DNA from: Candidatus Rokubacteria bacterium GWC2_70_16
GTDB taxonomy: Bacteria > Methylomirabilota > Methylomirabilia > Rokubacteriales > CSP1-6
Assembly: GCA_001788415.1 (NCBI GenBank)
Contig: MGBV01000262.1
Location: 1-42,115, forward strand
Length of the DNA stretch: 42,115 bases
Direction: 5' to 3'
This document shows, in pieces, positions 14,392 to 24,212 of this stretch. Numbering within the stretch: position 1 is the stretch's first letter; each line of letters opens with the position of its first letter. A program made the position numbers and the translations under genes. Below the pieces are notes generated by a model that did no database searches, had not been told where the DNA came from, and saw only the letters and a program-made list of their open reading frames with translations.

Positions 14392-15620
14392 TCGTACCTG
14401 AGGGCCTCGATGGGGTTGAGCAGCGCGGCCTTGCGGGCCGGGTAGAAGCCGAAGAAGATGCCCACCGTGGCGGAGAAGCCGAAGGCGAGCAGGATCGCCT
14501 GGGCGTTGATGAGGGTGCGCCACGCGGCGAGATAGGCGATGGCGTAGGAGCCGACCAGCCCCATCACGATCCCGATGATCCCGCCGATGAGCGACAGCGT
14601 CACCGCCTCCACGAGGAACTGGGTGAGGATGTCCCGCCCCCGGGCGCCCACGGCCATCCGGAGCCCGATCTCGCGCGTGCGCTCCGTCACCGACACGAGC
14701 ATGATGTTCATGATCCCGATGCCGCCCACCAGCAGCGACACCGAGGCGATGGCGGCCAGCAGCATGGTGAGGATCCGCGAGGACTCCTCCTCGGCCTGGA
14801 GCATCTCCGACAGGTTGCGTATCCAGAAGTCGTCCTCCTGGTAGGCCTGCAGCCGGTGGCGCTGCCTGAGGAGCTGCCGCATCTCCTCCTCCACGGCCTT
14901 CATGTTCTCCCCGTCCCGGACCCGCACGGTGATGACGTTCACCGAGTCGGCCCTGGGGTGGGACGGGCCCAGCACGCGCTTCTTTGCCGTGGTGAGCGGG
15001 ATCACGACGGTGTCGTCCTGGTCCTGGCCCCAGTTGCTCTGGCCCTTCCGCTCGAGGACGCCGATCACCGTCAGGGGAGTCTCGCGGACCCGGATGACCT
15101 GTCCCACGGGATCCCCGCCCCCGAAGAGGTTGGCGACCACGGTTTGCCCCACGAGGACGACCTTGGCGGCTCCCTCCACCTCCTCCTGGGTGAACCAGCG
15201 CCCGGAGGCCGCCGCCCACTGCCGCGTCTCCTCGAGGTCGGGGGTGGTGCCCTGGATCACCGAGGCCCAGTTCTGGTTGCCGATGATCACCTGTCCGGTG
15301 CCCCGGCGCACCGGCGCCACGGACTGGATGGCCGGCACCTCCCGGGCGACGGCGCGCGCGTCGTCCTCGGTGACGGTCGGCCGGCTGCCCAGGCCCATGC
15401 GAATCCCGCTGGACCAGACGCTGCCCGGCAGGACGATGATGAGGTTGGAGCCCAGCGCCCGGATCTGCTCGGCCACGCGCTCCTGGGCCCCGGCGCCCAC
15501 CGAGACCATGGCGATGACGGCGCCCACTCCGATGATGATGCCCAGCATGGTCAGCACGCTGCGGAGCGGGTTGGCGCGGAGCGCCCGCAGCGCGATCCGC
15601 GTGCCGACCAGGATGTTCAT
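14388..15620 (-). CDS. MacB-type ABC transporter permease
   Basis: A 410-aa permease of the MacB/LolCE mechanotransmission class. TM1 is at residues ~15-45 ([20 protein letters not shown], with the diagnostic LGIIIGV). A large periplasmic domain of about 220 residues follows, with the usual [13 protein letters not shown] motif. Three more TM helices lie near the C-terminus, and the protein ends in [22 protein letters not shown], the conserved coupling-helix tail (PARKAA-x-PIEALR). The ATPase is a separate upstream gene overlapping by 4 nt. The complex should work with the MacA-like adaptor and TolC-like channel of the same operon to expel drugs, lipids or peptides. The substrate is unknown. 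Confidence 0.92.
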   Translation of the reverse strand: MNILVGTRIALRALRANPLRSVLTMLGIIIGVGAVIAMVSVGAGAQERVAEQIRALGSNLIIVLPGSVWSSGIRMGLGSRPTVTEDDARAVAREVPAIQSVAPVRRGTGQVIIGNQNWASVIQGTTPDLEETRQWAAASGRWFTQEEVEGAAKVVLVGQTVVANLFGGGDPVGQVIRVRETPLTVIGVLERKGQSNWGQDQDDTVVIPLTTAKKRVLGPSHPRADSVNVITVRVRDGENMKAVEEEMRQLLRQRHRLQAYQEDDFWIRNLSEMLQAEEESSRILTMLLAAIASVSLLVGGIGIMNIMLVSVTERTREIGLRMAVGARGRDILTQFLVEAVTLSLIGGIIGIVMGLVGSYAIAYLAAWRTLINAQAILLAFGFSATVGIFFGFYPARKAALLNPIEALRYE

Positions 15621-16366
15621 GCCGCCGCCGCCTCGGCCTCGGCCGGGGGTAGCCGCCTCGCCTCGGCCTCGGCATCGCGCGGGCCCGCGATGCAGGCGTC
15701 GCGCCCGAGGACGCCGTCACGGAAGTGCAGGATCCGGCCCGCGAACTGCGCGATGTCGGCCTCGTGGGTGACGAGCACGATGGTGATGCCCTGGCGGTTC
15801 AGGTGCTGGAGCAGCGCCATGATCTCGATGCTCGTCCGCGTGTCCAGGTTCCCCGTGGGCTCGTCGGCGAGGATCAGGGAGGGGCCGTTGACGAGGGCCC
15901 GCGCGATGGCGACGCGCTGCTGCTGCCCGCCGGAGAGCTGGCTGGGCTGGTGATGCCCGCGGTCGGCCAGCCCGACGGCGCGCAGCGTCGTCCGCGCCCG
16001 CTCGCGGCGCTCCGCGGCGGGGATCTTGCCGTACATGAGCGGCAGCTCCACGTTCTCCAGCGCGCTGGCGCGGGCCAGCAGGTTGAAGCCCTGGAAGACG
16101 AAGCCGACCTTCTGGTTCCGGATGCGGGCGAGCTGGTTCACTCCCAGGGCCGAGACGTCGTCGCCGTCCAGGAGATAGCGCCCCGAGGTGGGGCTGTCGA
16201 GACAGCCCAGCAGGTTCATGAACGTGGACTTGCCGGAGCCGGAGGGGCCCATGACCGCCACGAACTCGCCCGTCTCGATGCTGACCGTGATGCCCCGGAG
16301 CGCGTGGACAACCTGGCTGCCCAGCCGGTAATCCTTGGTGAGCTTCGCCGTCTCGATGATCGCCAT
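15617..16366 (-). CDS. ABC transporter ATPase (MacB/LolD type)
   Basis: A 249-aa ATPase with Walker [10 protein letters not shown] near residue 42, the Q-loop segment [12 protein letters not shown], signature [15 protein letters not shown] near 146, Walker [13 protein letters not shown] near 165 and switch histidine VTHEAD. This pattern ([16 protein letters not shown]) is that of the MacB/LolD/FtsE group. It drives the permease encoded immediately downstream (4-nt overlap) and follows the adaptor gene by 5 nt. The last ~25 residues are Ala/Glu-rich and non-conserved. Confidence 0.93.
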   Translation of the reverse strand: MAIIETAKLTKDYRLGSQVVHALRGITVSIETGEFVAVMGPSGSGKSTFMNLLGCLDSPTSGRYLLDGDDVSALGVNQLARIRNQKVGFVFQGFNLLARASALENVELPLMYGKIPAAERRERARTTLRAVGLADRGHHQPSQLSGGQQQRVAIARALVNGPSLILADEPTGNLDTRTSIEIMALLQHLNRQGITIVLVTHEADIAQFAGRILHFRDGVLGRDACIAGPRDAEAEARRLPPAEAEAAAA

Positions 16367-16371
16367 GCCGG

Positions 16372-18048
16372 CTACAGCCGCCCTGGCGCGCCGCCGGCCG
16401 GCGCCGACGCGGGCCGGGGACCCGACCCGGCGGCTCCTGGCGACACTGCTCCGACGATGACCTCCTGGCCTTCCTTGAGATCCCCTCCGCGCAGCTCGGT
16501 GGCCGTGCCGTCGCTGATCCCGAGGCGCAGGGCGATGGCCCGCGGCTTGCCGTCGGCGGCCACGATGAACGCCCGCCCGGCTCGCTCGCCGGCTCCGGCC
16601 CTGGCGGGCTGGCCCGAGGGCAGCTGGTCGTAGACGGTTTGCTGCTCGGGACTCAGCAACGCGCGGATCTTCTGCCGGCTCTCCTCGCGGATGCGCAAGG
16701 CGGCCGTGCGCCGCTGCTGCTGGGGCACGCGCGCCAGCGCCCGGAACTGGCCGTAGCTCTCCTCGAGGATCGGCTCGAGACGCTTCTGCTGCTCCTCGGT
16801 GAGCTTGAGCTCGCGGACCAGCCGCTCCCGGGTCTGCTCGATGGTGGGGAAGCCGCCGCCCTGAGGAGACGGGCCGCTGCCGGGGGCTCCCAGCGGCGCC
16901 TGGGCGGGGGCGGGGGCCTCTTCGCCGGGAGGGCGGAAGCGGAGCGCCGCGTTGGGCACCTTGACGACGGCGGGGCGGGACTCCACGACGATGCGGACAT
17001 TGGCCGTCATGCCGGGCAGGAGCTTCTGCTCGGGGTTGTCCACCGCCACGACGACGTTGTAGGTGACCACGTTGGCGACGGGTCGCGGCGCCTTCCGGAT
17101 CTGGACCACCTGGCCGGAGAAGGTCTCGGTGGGGAAGGAATCCACGGTGAAGCTGACGCGCTGGCCCACCTGGGTGCGCCCGATGTCGGCCTCGTCCACG
17201 TTGGTGTCCACCTGCATCTTGGTGAGGTCCTGGGCGATGGTGAAGAGCGTGGGGGCGGACAGGCTGGCGGCCACGGTCTGTCCCACGTCCACGTTGCGCG
17301 CGACCACCACGCCGTCCACGGGGGAGCGGATGGAGGTGTAGTCGAGGTCCACCTGGGCCTGCTGGAGCGCCGCGCGCTTCTGGCGCACCGTGGCCTCCGC
17401 CGTCTTCTGCTGCGCCTCCGTCACCTTGAGCTGGGCCTCCGCCGCGCGGATCCCCGAGGCCAGCGCCTGCGCCTGGGCCCGGGCGGACTCGAGCTGGGCC
17501 GCCGCCGCGTCGTGCACCGCCTGGGCCGTGTCCAGCTCGCTGCGGGCGATGAGCTCGCGCTTGAAGAGGTCGCGCTTGCGGTCGAGATCGCGCCTGGCGT
17601 CGAGCAGGCTGACCTCCGCCTTGGCCGTCTGCGCCCTGGCCGAGGCCAGCGCCGCCCGGGCATTGTCCACGTCGGCACGGGCCCGCTCCACCTGGGCCCG
17701 CTGGTTGAGGACGCTGGCCTCGGCGGCCTCCATCTCGGCGCGGGCCTGGCTGACCTTGGCCTCGAAGGCGGAGGGATCGATCCGGGCGATGAGCTGGTTG
17801 CGCTTCACCTGCGAGTTGAAGTCGACGAACAGCTCCTTGACCTGGCCGGAGACCTGGGAGCCCACCAGGACCGTGATGACGGGGTTGAGGTTCCCCGTGG
17901 CCGACACGGAGGCGACGAGGTCGCCCCGGGTGACGGTGGCCGTCCGGAAGCGCGGGGCGCTGCCGCCGCTCTGCGAGTAGAGGTAGGCTCCGGTGATCGC
18001 GGCGGCGACGAGGAGGATGGCGAGGGCCAGGCTGAGCCGGCGCTTCAT
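16372..18048 (-). CDS. MacA-like periplasmic adaptor with a Spy/CpxP-like helical insertion
   Basis: A 558-aa membrane-fusion protein. An N-terminal membrane anchor (residues ~4-26) is followed by a barrel-sandwich strand, a long coiled-coil hairpin (about residues 90-225, rich in [18 protein letters not shown]-type heptads), the returning lipoyl strand ([20 protein letters not shown]) and the beta-barrel domain. After [14 protein letters not shown] comes an unusual ~100-residue insertion: a Pro/Gly linker and two helices with [16 protein letters not shown] and [14 protein letters not shown], the LTxxQ motif of Spy/CpxP chaperones. The membrane-proximal domain then resumes with [18 protein letters not shown]. 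Ordinary MacA is about 370-390 aa. The insertion might sense or chaperone periplasmic substrates. Confidence 0.88.
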   Translation of the reverse strand: MKRRLSLALAILLVAAAITGAYLYSQSGGSAPRFRTATVTRGDLVASVSATGNLNPVITVLVGSQVSGQVKELFVDFNSQVKRNQLIARIDPSAFEAKVSQARAEMEAAEASVLNQRAQVERARADVDNARAALASARAQTAKAEVSLLDARRDLDRKRDLFKRELIARSELDTAQAVHDAAAAQLESARAQAQALASGIRAAEAQLKVTEAQQKTAEATVRQKRAALQQAQVDLDYTSIRSPVDGVVVARNVDVGQTVAASLSAPTLFTIAQDLTKMQVDTNVDEADIGRTQVGQRVSFTVDSFPTETFSGQVVQIRKAPRPVANVVTYNVVVAVDNPEQKLLPGMTANVRIVVESRPAVVKVPNAALRFRPPGEEAPAPAQAPLGAPGSGPSPQGGGFPTIEQTRERLVRELKLTEEQQKRLEPILEESYGQFRALARVPQQQRRTAALRIREESRQKIRALLSPEQQTVYDQLPSGQPARAGAGERAGRAFIVAADGKPRAIALRLGISDGTATELRGGDLKEGQEVIVGAVSPGAAGSGPRPASAPAGGAPGRL

Positions 18049-18081
18049 GGCTGTGAGACGCCCCGGGGTGCGCGCATATTC

Positions 18082-19491
18082 CTAACGGCGTCCCAGGGCC
18101 CGCTCGAGCCGGGCGATGGCGATCCGGTAGTCCGTGAGGGCCTGCGCCTCCACCGACTGGGCCCGGGTGAGCGCCAGCTGGGCATCGGTGAGCTCGATGA
18201 TCGTCCCCACGCCCGCGTCGAAGCGCCCCTGGCCCAGCCGGAAGTTCTCCTGGGCGGACTCCACCGCCTTCCCGGCCGCGCCGATGCGCTCCTCGGCCTC
18301 GATGAGGCTCACGTGGGCCTGCTCCACCTGCTGCCAGATGGACAGCTCGGCGTCGCGGATCCGCGCCTGGGCGGCGTCCCGGGCCGCCAGCGACTCCCGG
18401 TACTTGGCAATCTTGTTGCCGCCGTCGAAGATGCTCCAGTTCAGCTGCACGCCGAAGCTGTAGATCTCGTTCATGTCGGGGCGCTGGGCGCCGTAGGTGC
18501 CGCTGGCCACGACGTTGGGGAAGAAGTCGCGGAAGGTCTGGCGGGCGGTCGCCTCGGCCGCCTCGAATCGCACCTTGGCCTGGCGGTGCTCCGGCCGGCG
18601 GCTGAGGGCCTCGGCCACCAGGCTCTCGCGGTCCAGCGTGAACACCTCGTAGGCGAGGATGTCCTTCACGCGGGTGGGCGCGTTGACCGCGATGCCCATG
18701 GCGGTGTTGAGCGCGATGCGCGCCAGGCTCACCGCGTTCTGCGAGCGGATGAGATCCAACCGGGCGTTGGCGACGTCCACCTCGGCCCGGGTCACGTCGA
18801 ACTTGGGCCGTGTGCCCACCTCGAAGAAGCCGCGCGCGCTCCGGAGGTTGAGCTCGGCGCGGTCCACGGCCTGGGCGTTGACCACCACCAGGCGGGCTGC
18901 GAAGAGTTGGTTGAAGTACGATTCCTTCACGGCCAGCGCGATCAGGTCCTTCTGCAGCTCGACGTCCTGGCGGGAGGACTCGGCGCCGGCTCTGGCGGCA
19001 TCGGTGGCGGCCCAGGTCTTTCCGAAGTCCCAGAGAAGCTGCGAGGCCGTGATGCTGGCCGTGGTGGAGACCGACTGCGAGGTGGCCGTCACCGTGCGCC
19101 GCATGGACACCGGCACGCCGGCGGTGGCGGACGGGGTGCTCTGGCTCACGGTCTGGTTCTCGAAGCCGTTCCAGAGCCCGCTGAGCTGCGGCAGGAGCGG
19201 CGACAGCGCCTGCGCCACCCGCTGCTGGGCCGCCAGGTAGTCGCCGACCCGCGCCAGGATCTGCGGCTGGTTGTCCAGCGCGATGGCCACGGCCTCCTCC
19301 AGCGTGAGCTCGCGCTCGGCGATCTGGGACGGGGTGACGAAGGGGCGCAGCCCGGCCGGGGCGGGCAGCGGCTCGCGCGGCTTCATGGGATCCGCCGCGG
19401 TGGGCTGCGCGACGGCCACGGCGGGGCAGGCGGCGAGCCCCAGCAGGAGGCCGGTCACGATCCGGCGAGCGCGGGCGCGGAAGGCGGTCAT
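18082..19491 (-). CDS. TolC-like outer-membrane efflux protein
   Basis: A 469-aa outer-membrane channel with a signal peptide (residues ~1-29, ending AVAVAQ) and the two-fold repeated outer-membrane efflux protein architecture. Each half begins with a family-type helix: [19 protein letters not shown] in the first half and [20 protein letters not shown] in the second. Later segments such as [19 protein letters not shown] and [19 protein letters not shown] are typical of TolC/NodT. It is the only outer-membrane channel in the operon and lies between the RND and the ABC pump genes, so it probably serves both. ATGA overlap with the RND gene; 33 nt before the MacA-like adaptor. Confidence 0.93.
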   Translation of the reverse strand: MTAFRARARRIVTGLLLGLAACPAVAVAQPTAADPMKPREPLPAPAGLRPFVTPSQIAERELTLEEAVAIALDNQPQILARVGDYLAAQQRVAQALSPLLPQLSGLWNGFENQTVSQSTPSATAGVPVSMRRTVTATSQSVSTTASITASQLLWDFGKTWAATDAARAGAESSRQDVELQKDLIALAVKESYFNQLFAARLVVVNAQAVDRAELNLRSARGFFEVGTRPKFDVTRAEVDVANARLDLIRSQNAVSLARIALNTAMGIAVNAPTRVKDILAYEVFTLDRESLVAEALSRRPEHRQAKVRFEAAEATARQTFRDFFPNVVASGTYGAQRPDMNEIYSFGVQLNWSIFDGGNKIAKYRESLAARDAAQARIRDAELSIWQQVEQAHVSLIEAEERIGAAGKAVESAQENFRLGQGRFDAGVGTIIELTDAQLALTRAQSVEAQALTDYRIAIARLERALGRR

Positions 19492-22400
19492 GCGATCTCT
19501 CCTTGCGGGGTCGGTGCCCCGGAGGGCTCCGGGACGCGGCGCGGGAAGCGCGCCTCCAGCATGACGTAGAGCGTCGGGATCAGGATGAGCGTGAGCACGG
19601 TGGACACGGCCAGCCCTCCGATGACGGCGCGGGCCAGGGGGGCGTTCGCCTCGCTCCCCACGTCGATGCCCAGCGCCATGGGGAAGAGGCCGGCCAGCGT
19701 CGTCAGCGTGGTCATGAGGATGGGGCGGAGGCGGGTCCGCCCCGCGTTCACCACGGCGTCGAGGAGCTCCTGGCCCTGGCGGCGCAGCTCGTTGATGTAC
19801 TCCACCAGGAGCACCCCGTTGGAGACCACGATGCCCACCATCATGATGATGCCCATGAACGAGGTGACGTTGAGCGTCGTGTGCGTCAGGAAGAGCGCCC
19901 AGATGACGCCGATCATCCCCAGCGGCACCGAGAACATGATGATGAACGGGTCCAGCAGCGACCGGAACTGGGAGGCCATGACCATGTAGACCAGCAGGAG
20001 CGCCAGGATCGTGGTGAACCGGAGGCTGCCGAAGGCCTCGCGCTGCTGCTGCGTCTGTCCGCCGAGCTGGAGCGAGAACCCCGGGGGCAGGGGCAGGGCC
20101 TGCAGCCGTTCCTCGATCTCCTCGGACAGGGTGCCCAGATCGCGCCCGGTGGGGTTCGCCGAGATCTTCACGATGCGCTGCTGGTACTTCCGCTCGATCA
20201 TGACGGGCCCGGTGCCCTGGCGGATCTCGGCCAGGCTCCCCAGGAGCACCGGCCGGCCGCCGTCGCCGATCACGAAGATGCGGCCCAGGTCCTCGGCCCG
20301 CGCGCGGAACTCCTCGTCGAGCTGCACGACGGCGTTGTACTGGTTGCCCGTGCGCGGGTCCGTGAAGACCGAGGGGTTCACGCTGATGTTGCTGTTGAGC
20401 GAGACCAGCGCCGCCTGCGCGATGTCCCGCTGGCTCACGCCCGCCGTCGCCGCCTTCTCGCGGTCCACCACGATGTCGAACTGCGGGTAGTTCTCCTCCC
20501 GGCTGACGAAGACGTCGGTGATCCCGGCGGTCTCCTGCATCGCCTTGACCACGTCCTGCGCCACCGTGCGCGCCTCGCCCAGCTCGTAGCCGAGCTGCTC
20601 CACCTCGATGGCCTGCTGGGCGCCGAAGTTGAGGACGCGGCTCACGATGCCGCCGAACTGCACCTGGTAGGTGGTGCCCGGGAACTGGCCCCCGAGCTTG
20701 GGTCGGATGGCGGCGACGATGTCGCGGTCGTTCCGCTGGCGGCGGTCCGGCGAGATCAGGTACACCTGCAGCTGCGCCGCGTGGGGCCCCGTGTTCTGGG
20801 AGAAGAGGCCGGAGCGCCCCTGGGGCACGCCCACGGTGGCGACCATGGAGGTGTACTCGCCCGGCCTGAGAGCGCTCCGCACGATGCCCTCCATCGTCGC
20901 GATCAGGCGCTCCGTCTCCTCGACGCGCGTGCCCACCGGGGCGCGCACCCGGATGATGAACTGGCTCTCGTCGGAAGGCGGGAAGAACTCGGTGCCGATG
21001 AGCGGCACCAGCCCGAGGGTGGCCACGAGGATGCCGAGGATGCCGCCCACCACGAGCCTGCGGCGGCCCAGCGCCCAGTGAAGAGCCCGCTGGTAGACGA
21101 CGTCCAGGCGCTCCAGGGTGTGCGAGCTCCAGCCGAGGACCCTGGAGAAGGGGTTCCGGGGTCGGGGCCCGGCCTCCGGACCCGTCTTGAGCCAGTGCAG
21201 GCACAGGAGCGGGGTGACGGTCCGCGAGACGAGGAAGGAGGCGAAGAGCGAGCAGGAGATGGTGAAGGTGAGGGGAATGAAGAGGAGGCGCGCCTGCCCC
21301 TCCAGGAAGACCGTGGGGAGGAAGACCACGATGGTGGTGATGGTGGAGACGAAGATGGGCATCGCCACCTCGCGGGCGGCGTCCAGCACCGCCAGGCGGC
21401 GGGGCTTGTCGGCCATGGCGAGGTGGCGGTTGATGTTCTCCAGCTCCACGATGGAGTCGTCCACCAGGCGGCCCACGGCCAGCGCGAGCCCCCCGAGCGT
21501 GAAGACGTTGAGCGTCTGCCCCAGGAGGTACATGGCGATCATCGTGAGCAGCAGCGAGAGCGGGATCGCGATGGAGATGATCAGCGTCGAGACCAGCGAC
21601 CGGAGGAAGAAGAGGATGACCAGGAAGGCCAGCACCGAGCCCATGGCCGCCTCGTGCCACAGGCTCCGGATGGACTGCTTGATGTAAAGCGACTGGTCGA
21701 AGGTCACGTTGACGGCGACCCCCGGGGGCACGCCGAGCAGCCGGGGCACCAGCGCCTTGATCGAGTCCACCAGCTCGACGGTGTTGGCGCCCGGCTGCTT
21801 GTTGACCCGCAGGTAGACGGCCCGCTCGCCGTTGACGCGCACGATGGACTGCTGCGTCTCCCACGAGTCGTCCACGCGCCCGAGGTCGCGCAGGCGGATG
21901 GGCGTGCCGCTGCTCCGGCGGACCACGATGCTCTCCATGGGCTCCACCACGGAGAACTGGTTGTTGGTGAAGACGTTGTAGTCGAGCTGGCCGAGCTTCA
22001 CGTCGCCCGAGGGGAGGAGGAAGTTGGAGTCGTTGACGGCCCGGGCGACCTCGGTGACGGAGATGCCCTTGGCGTAGAGGAGGTCGCGGTTCAGGTTCAC
22101 GGTGATCTGGCGGATCTTGCCGCCGTCCACGTTGGCCGAGGCGACGCCCGGCACCCGCTCCAGCTGAGGCTCGATGGTGTTGTAGGCGAGGTCGTAGAGC
22201 TGCTTCTCGTCCAGCCCGCCGGCCGAGACCGTGACGAGGCAGACCGGGATGTTCGAGAGGTCGAACTTGAGGATGAACGGCTGCTGCACGCCCGCGGGCA
22301 GCGCGTTCATGATCTGCTGGATCCGCTGGACCACCTCCGTGAGCCCGGCGTCCAGATCGTACCCCCACTGGAAGGTCACCTCGACGACCGAGATGCCCTG

Positions 22401-22655
22401 CCGCGAGCGCGATTCCACGTGCCGCACCCCGGCCACCGCCGAGACCGCCTTCTCGATGGGGTAGGTGACCGTCCGCTCCACGTCCTGGACATTGGCCCCC
22501 TTGTAGATGGTGCCGATGCGGATGGAGGGGAAGTTGATGTTGGGGAAGAGGTCGATGGGCATCCGGCTGAGCGAGGTGGCCCCCAGCAGCACGATGGCCA
22601 GCGAGGCCATGAGCACCGCGATGCCGTTGCGGAGGGCGAGGAGGGTGAGCCACAT
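19488..22655 (-). CDS. RND-family efflux pump (AcrB/MdtB-type inner-membrane subunit)
   Basis: A 1055-aa resistance-nodulation-division transporter, of normal length, with 12 predicted TM helices and two large periplasmic loops. Diagnostic features are the N-terminal [34 protein letters not shown], and the TM4 proton-relay pair in [17 protein letters not shown]. In TM10 the AcrB lysine is absent: KNAILIVEF is replaced by [13 protein letters not shown], which is seen in other RND subgroups. The protein exchanges protons for substrate and works with the adaptor encoded 7 nt upstream and the TolC-like channel downstream (4-nt overlap). The substrate is unknown; hydrophobic compounds are more likely than metals given AcrB-type similarity. 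Confidence 0.94.
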   Translation of the reverse strand: MWLTLLALRNGIAVLMASLAIVLLGATSLSRMPIDLFPNINFPSIRIGTIYKGANVQDVERTVTYPIEKAVSAVAGVRHVESRSRQGISVVEVTFQWGYDLDAGLTEVVQRIQQIMNALPAGVQQPFILKFDLSNIPVCLVTVSAGGLDEKQLYDLAYNTIEPQLERVPGVASANVDGGKIRQITVNLNRDLLYAKGISVTEVARAVNDSNFLLPSGDVKLGQLDYNVFTNNQFSVVEPMESIVVRRSSGTPIRLRDLGRVDDSWETQQSIVRVNGERAVYLRVNKQPGANTVELVDSIKALVPRLLGVPPGVAVNVTFDQSLYIKQSIRSLWHEAAMGSVLAFLVILFFLRSLVSTLIISIAIPLSLLLTMIAMYLLGQTLNVFTLGGLALAVGRLVDDSIVELENINRHLAMADKPRRLAVLDAAREVAMPIFVSTITTIVVFLPTVFLEGQARLLFIPLTFTISCSLFASFLVSRTVTPLLCLHWLKTGPEAGPRPRNPFSRVLGWSSHTLERLDVVYQRALHWALGRRRLVVGGILGILVATLGLVPLIGTEFFPPSDESQFIIRVRAPVGTRVEETERLIATMEGIVRSALRPGEYTSMVATVGVPQGRSGLFSQNTGPHAAQLQVYLISPDRRQRNDRDIVAAIRPKLGGQFPGTTYQVQFGGIVSRVLNFGAQQAIEVEQLGYELGEARTVAQDVVKAMQETAGITDVFVSREENYPQFDIVVDREKAATAGVSQRDIAQAALVSLNSNISVNPSVFTDPRTGNQYNAVVQLDEEFRARAEDLGRIFVIGDGGRPVLLGSLAEIRQGTGPVMIERKYQQRIVKISANPTGRDLGTLSEEIEERLQALPLPPGFSLQLGGQTQQQREAFGSLRFTTILALLLVYMVMASQFRSLLDPFIIMFSVPLGMIGVIWALFLTHTTLNVTSFMGIIMMVGIVVSNGVLLVEYINELRRQGQELLDAVVNAGRTRLRPILMTTLTTLAGLFPMALGIDVGSEANAPLARAVIGGLAVSTVLTLILIPTLYVMLEARFPRRVPEPSGAPTPQGEIA

Positions 22656-22662
22656 GGGGCGG

Positions 22663-24075
22663 CTACCCCCCCGTCGCGGGTACGGCCCGCACCTTCTGCC
22701 CCGGCTTCACGAGATCCTTGCCCTGGACGATGACCTGGTCGCCCTCGGTGAGACCCCCGACCACCTCGACCCAGCCCCCGTCGGCCACGCCGACGTCCAC
22801 GGCCACGGACTGCGCCACCCCGCCGCGGACGGCCATCACGGAGGGCTTGCCCTCGCCGAGGCGGAGGGCCTCCACGGGGATGACCAGCGCGGCCGGGCGC
22901 CTGTCCACGACCAGGTCCACACGCGCGAACATCCCGGGCTTGAGCCGGCCGTCCGGATTGGGGATGTCCACCTCGATCCCCATGGTGCGGCTGCGGGGGT
23001 CGAGGTTCTGGACGACCCGGGCGACGGTTCCCTTGAAGACCTCGCCCCGGTAGGGGTCCACGCCGAGGCGGACCGTGAGCCCGGGGCTGATGCGCGCGAT
23101 CTGGCGCTCCGGGACCTCCACCTGCACCTTCACGCTGGCGATGTCCTGGAGCATGAGGATCCCCAGGGAGGAGGTGTTGGTGCCCGACGACCCGGCACTC
23201 ACGGAGGCGCCCGGATCGAGATTCCGCTGGGAGATGTAGCCGGTGAAGGGAGCCAGGAGCCTGGTATTGGAGAGATTGGTCTCCGCCAGGTGGAGCGTGG
23301 CCCGGTAGGTCTCCACCTGGGCCTGCGCCAGACGCACCTGGCTCTCGGAGGTCGCGATCTGCGTCTCGGCGACGAGCAGCTGGGCCTCGGCCGACTGCAC
23401 GCCCGCGCGCGAGGACTCGGCCACGGTCCGGGCATTGTCCCAGTCCGTGGCGGCCACGAGGCCGCGCTCGAACAGCGTCTTCATCCGCTCCGCCTGGCGG
23501 GCGTCGTTGGCGGCCACGGCCCGCGCTCGGCTCAGGTTGGCGCGCTGATTCTCGAGGCTCGCCTTGTTCCCGTCGAGCGTCGAGCGCGCCATCTGGTGCG
23601 ATGCCTGGCCGCTCAGCAGGCCGGCCCGCGCCTGCTGGACCTGCGCCTGAAGCTCCTGATCGTCGATCTCGACGAGGAGCTGGCCCTCGCGGACGAGCTC
23701 GCCCCGGTCCGCGTGGATGCGCCGGATATAGCCCGACACCTTCGAGAAGATGGCCGCCTGCTTGGCCGGAAGGATGTCGGCCGTCGAGGCGAGCTTCACC
23801 TCGAGGTCGCGGCGCGCCGGCACGATCACGCCCACCAGGGCGTCGCCCCGGGGTCGCTGCACGGCGCGCGCCTGCTGGTCCTGCAGCCGGTAGGCGACGA
23901 GAACCCCGAGGATGATCGCCAGGCCCAGCAGGGCCAGGCCGACCCGGAAGCGTCTCAGCCCGCCCACAGGCGTCTCCCTGGGCTGGACGCCCGGATGCAG
24001 GTTGCGGCGGACCGCCTCGAGCGCCGGGGCGGGGACAGGGGAGAGCTCATGGGACTCTGACGACCATGGCTCCAC
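22663..24075 (-). CDS. RND efflux periplasmic adaptor (membrane-fusion protein)
   Basis: First gene of the efflux operon, up to 470 aa. It has a cytoplasmic N-tail, one TM anchor (VGLALLGLAIILGVLVAYRL, about residues 44-63), the lipoyl half-motif VSGYIRRIHADRGELVREGQ, a coiled-coil hairpin, the second lipoyl half (APFTGYISQRNLDPGASVSA), and beta-barrel and membrane-proximal domains. The start is uncertain. GTG at 24075 directly abuts a TAGAAT -10 box, so it may lie upstream of the transcript start. GTG at 23967 with an AGGGAG ribosome site would give 434 aa. An ATG 8 nt after the -10 is out of frame by one base, hinting at an early frameshift. I keep the longest frame because its N-tail (SHELSPVPAPALEAVRRN) looks protein-like. 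Confidence 0.88.
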   Translation of the reverse strand: MEPWSSESHELSPVPAPALEAVRRNLHPGVQPRETPVGGLRRFRVGLALLGLAIILGVLVAYRLQDQQARAVQRPRGDALVGVIVPARRDLEVKLASTADILPAKQAAIFSKVSGYIRRIHADRGELVREGQLLVEIDDQELQAQVQQARAGLLSGQASHQMARSTLDGNKASLENQRANLSRARAVAANDARQAERMKTLFERGLVAATDWDNARTVAESSRAGVQSAEAQLLVAETQIATSESQVRLAQAQVETYRATLHLAETNLSNTRLLAPFTGYISQRNLDPGASVSAGSSGTNTSSLGILMLQDIASVKVQVEVPERQIARISPGLTVRLGVDPYRGEVFKGTVARVVQNLDPRSRTMGIEVDIPNPDGRLKPGMFARVDLVVDRRPAALVIPVEALRLGEGKPSVMAVRGGVAQSVAVDVGVADGGWVEVVGGLTEGDQVIVQGKDLVKPGQKVRAVPATGG

Positions 24076-24103
24076 ATTCTAGCCATTCCGCGGCCGCACG
24101 CAA
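24076..24103 (-). promoter_or_regulatory. Promoter of the efflux operon
   Basis: Minus strand TTGCGT (24103-24098), a 16-bp spacer and TAGAAT (24081-24076). The predicted start is near 24069, downstream of the annotated GTG at 24075. Confidence 0.5.
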
Positions 24104-24152
24104 ACGTCGAAGTTCCCGGAGGAAAACGGCGGGAAGCCCGGCGGCCGTGTGC

Positions 24153-24158
24153 TAGGCT
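24153..24158 (+). promoter_or_regulatory. Extended -10 element upstream of nrdJ
   Basis: TGC-TAGGCT (TGn extended -10) ends 6 nt before an ATG at 24165 that opens a 15-codon leader ORF. No -35 is recognisable. Confidence 0.4.
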
Positions 24159-24164
24159 GATCTC

Positions 24165-24212
24165 ATGCTCCTCACCGTGGGGGCAGGAGCCCTTCCATGG
24201 ACCGCCCCCTGA
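24165..24212 (+). CDS. Possible 15-codon leaderless leader ORF upstream of nrdJ
   Basis: ATG at 24165, 6 nt after an extended -10, encodes MLLTVGAGALPWTAP and stops at TGA 24210-24212. The last base of that stop is the first base of an in-frame nrdJ ATG (TGATG at 24210-24214). If real, it would couple translation of nrdJ to a leaderless upstream ORF. The reading frame may be chance; the arrangement is what draws attention. Confidence 0.3.
   Translation: MLLTVGAGALPWTAP

Noticed and set aside
19503-22733. A 1076-codon open frame antisense to the RND pump, and similar long antisense frames at 16639-19569, 24152-26620 and 29458-32697
   Set aside because: They are His/Arg/Glu/Gly-rich mirror frames of well-identified genes, with no recognisable motifs or start signals.
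24076-24196. Cobalamin riboswitch upstream of nrdJ
   Set aside because: The intergenic region is about 120 bp and shows no B12-box-like sequence or the needed multi-stem structure.
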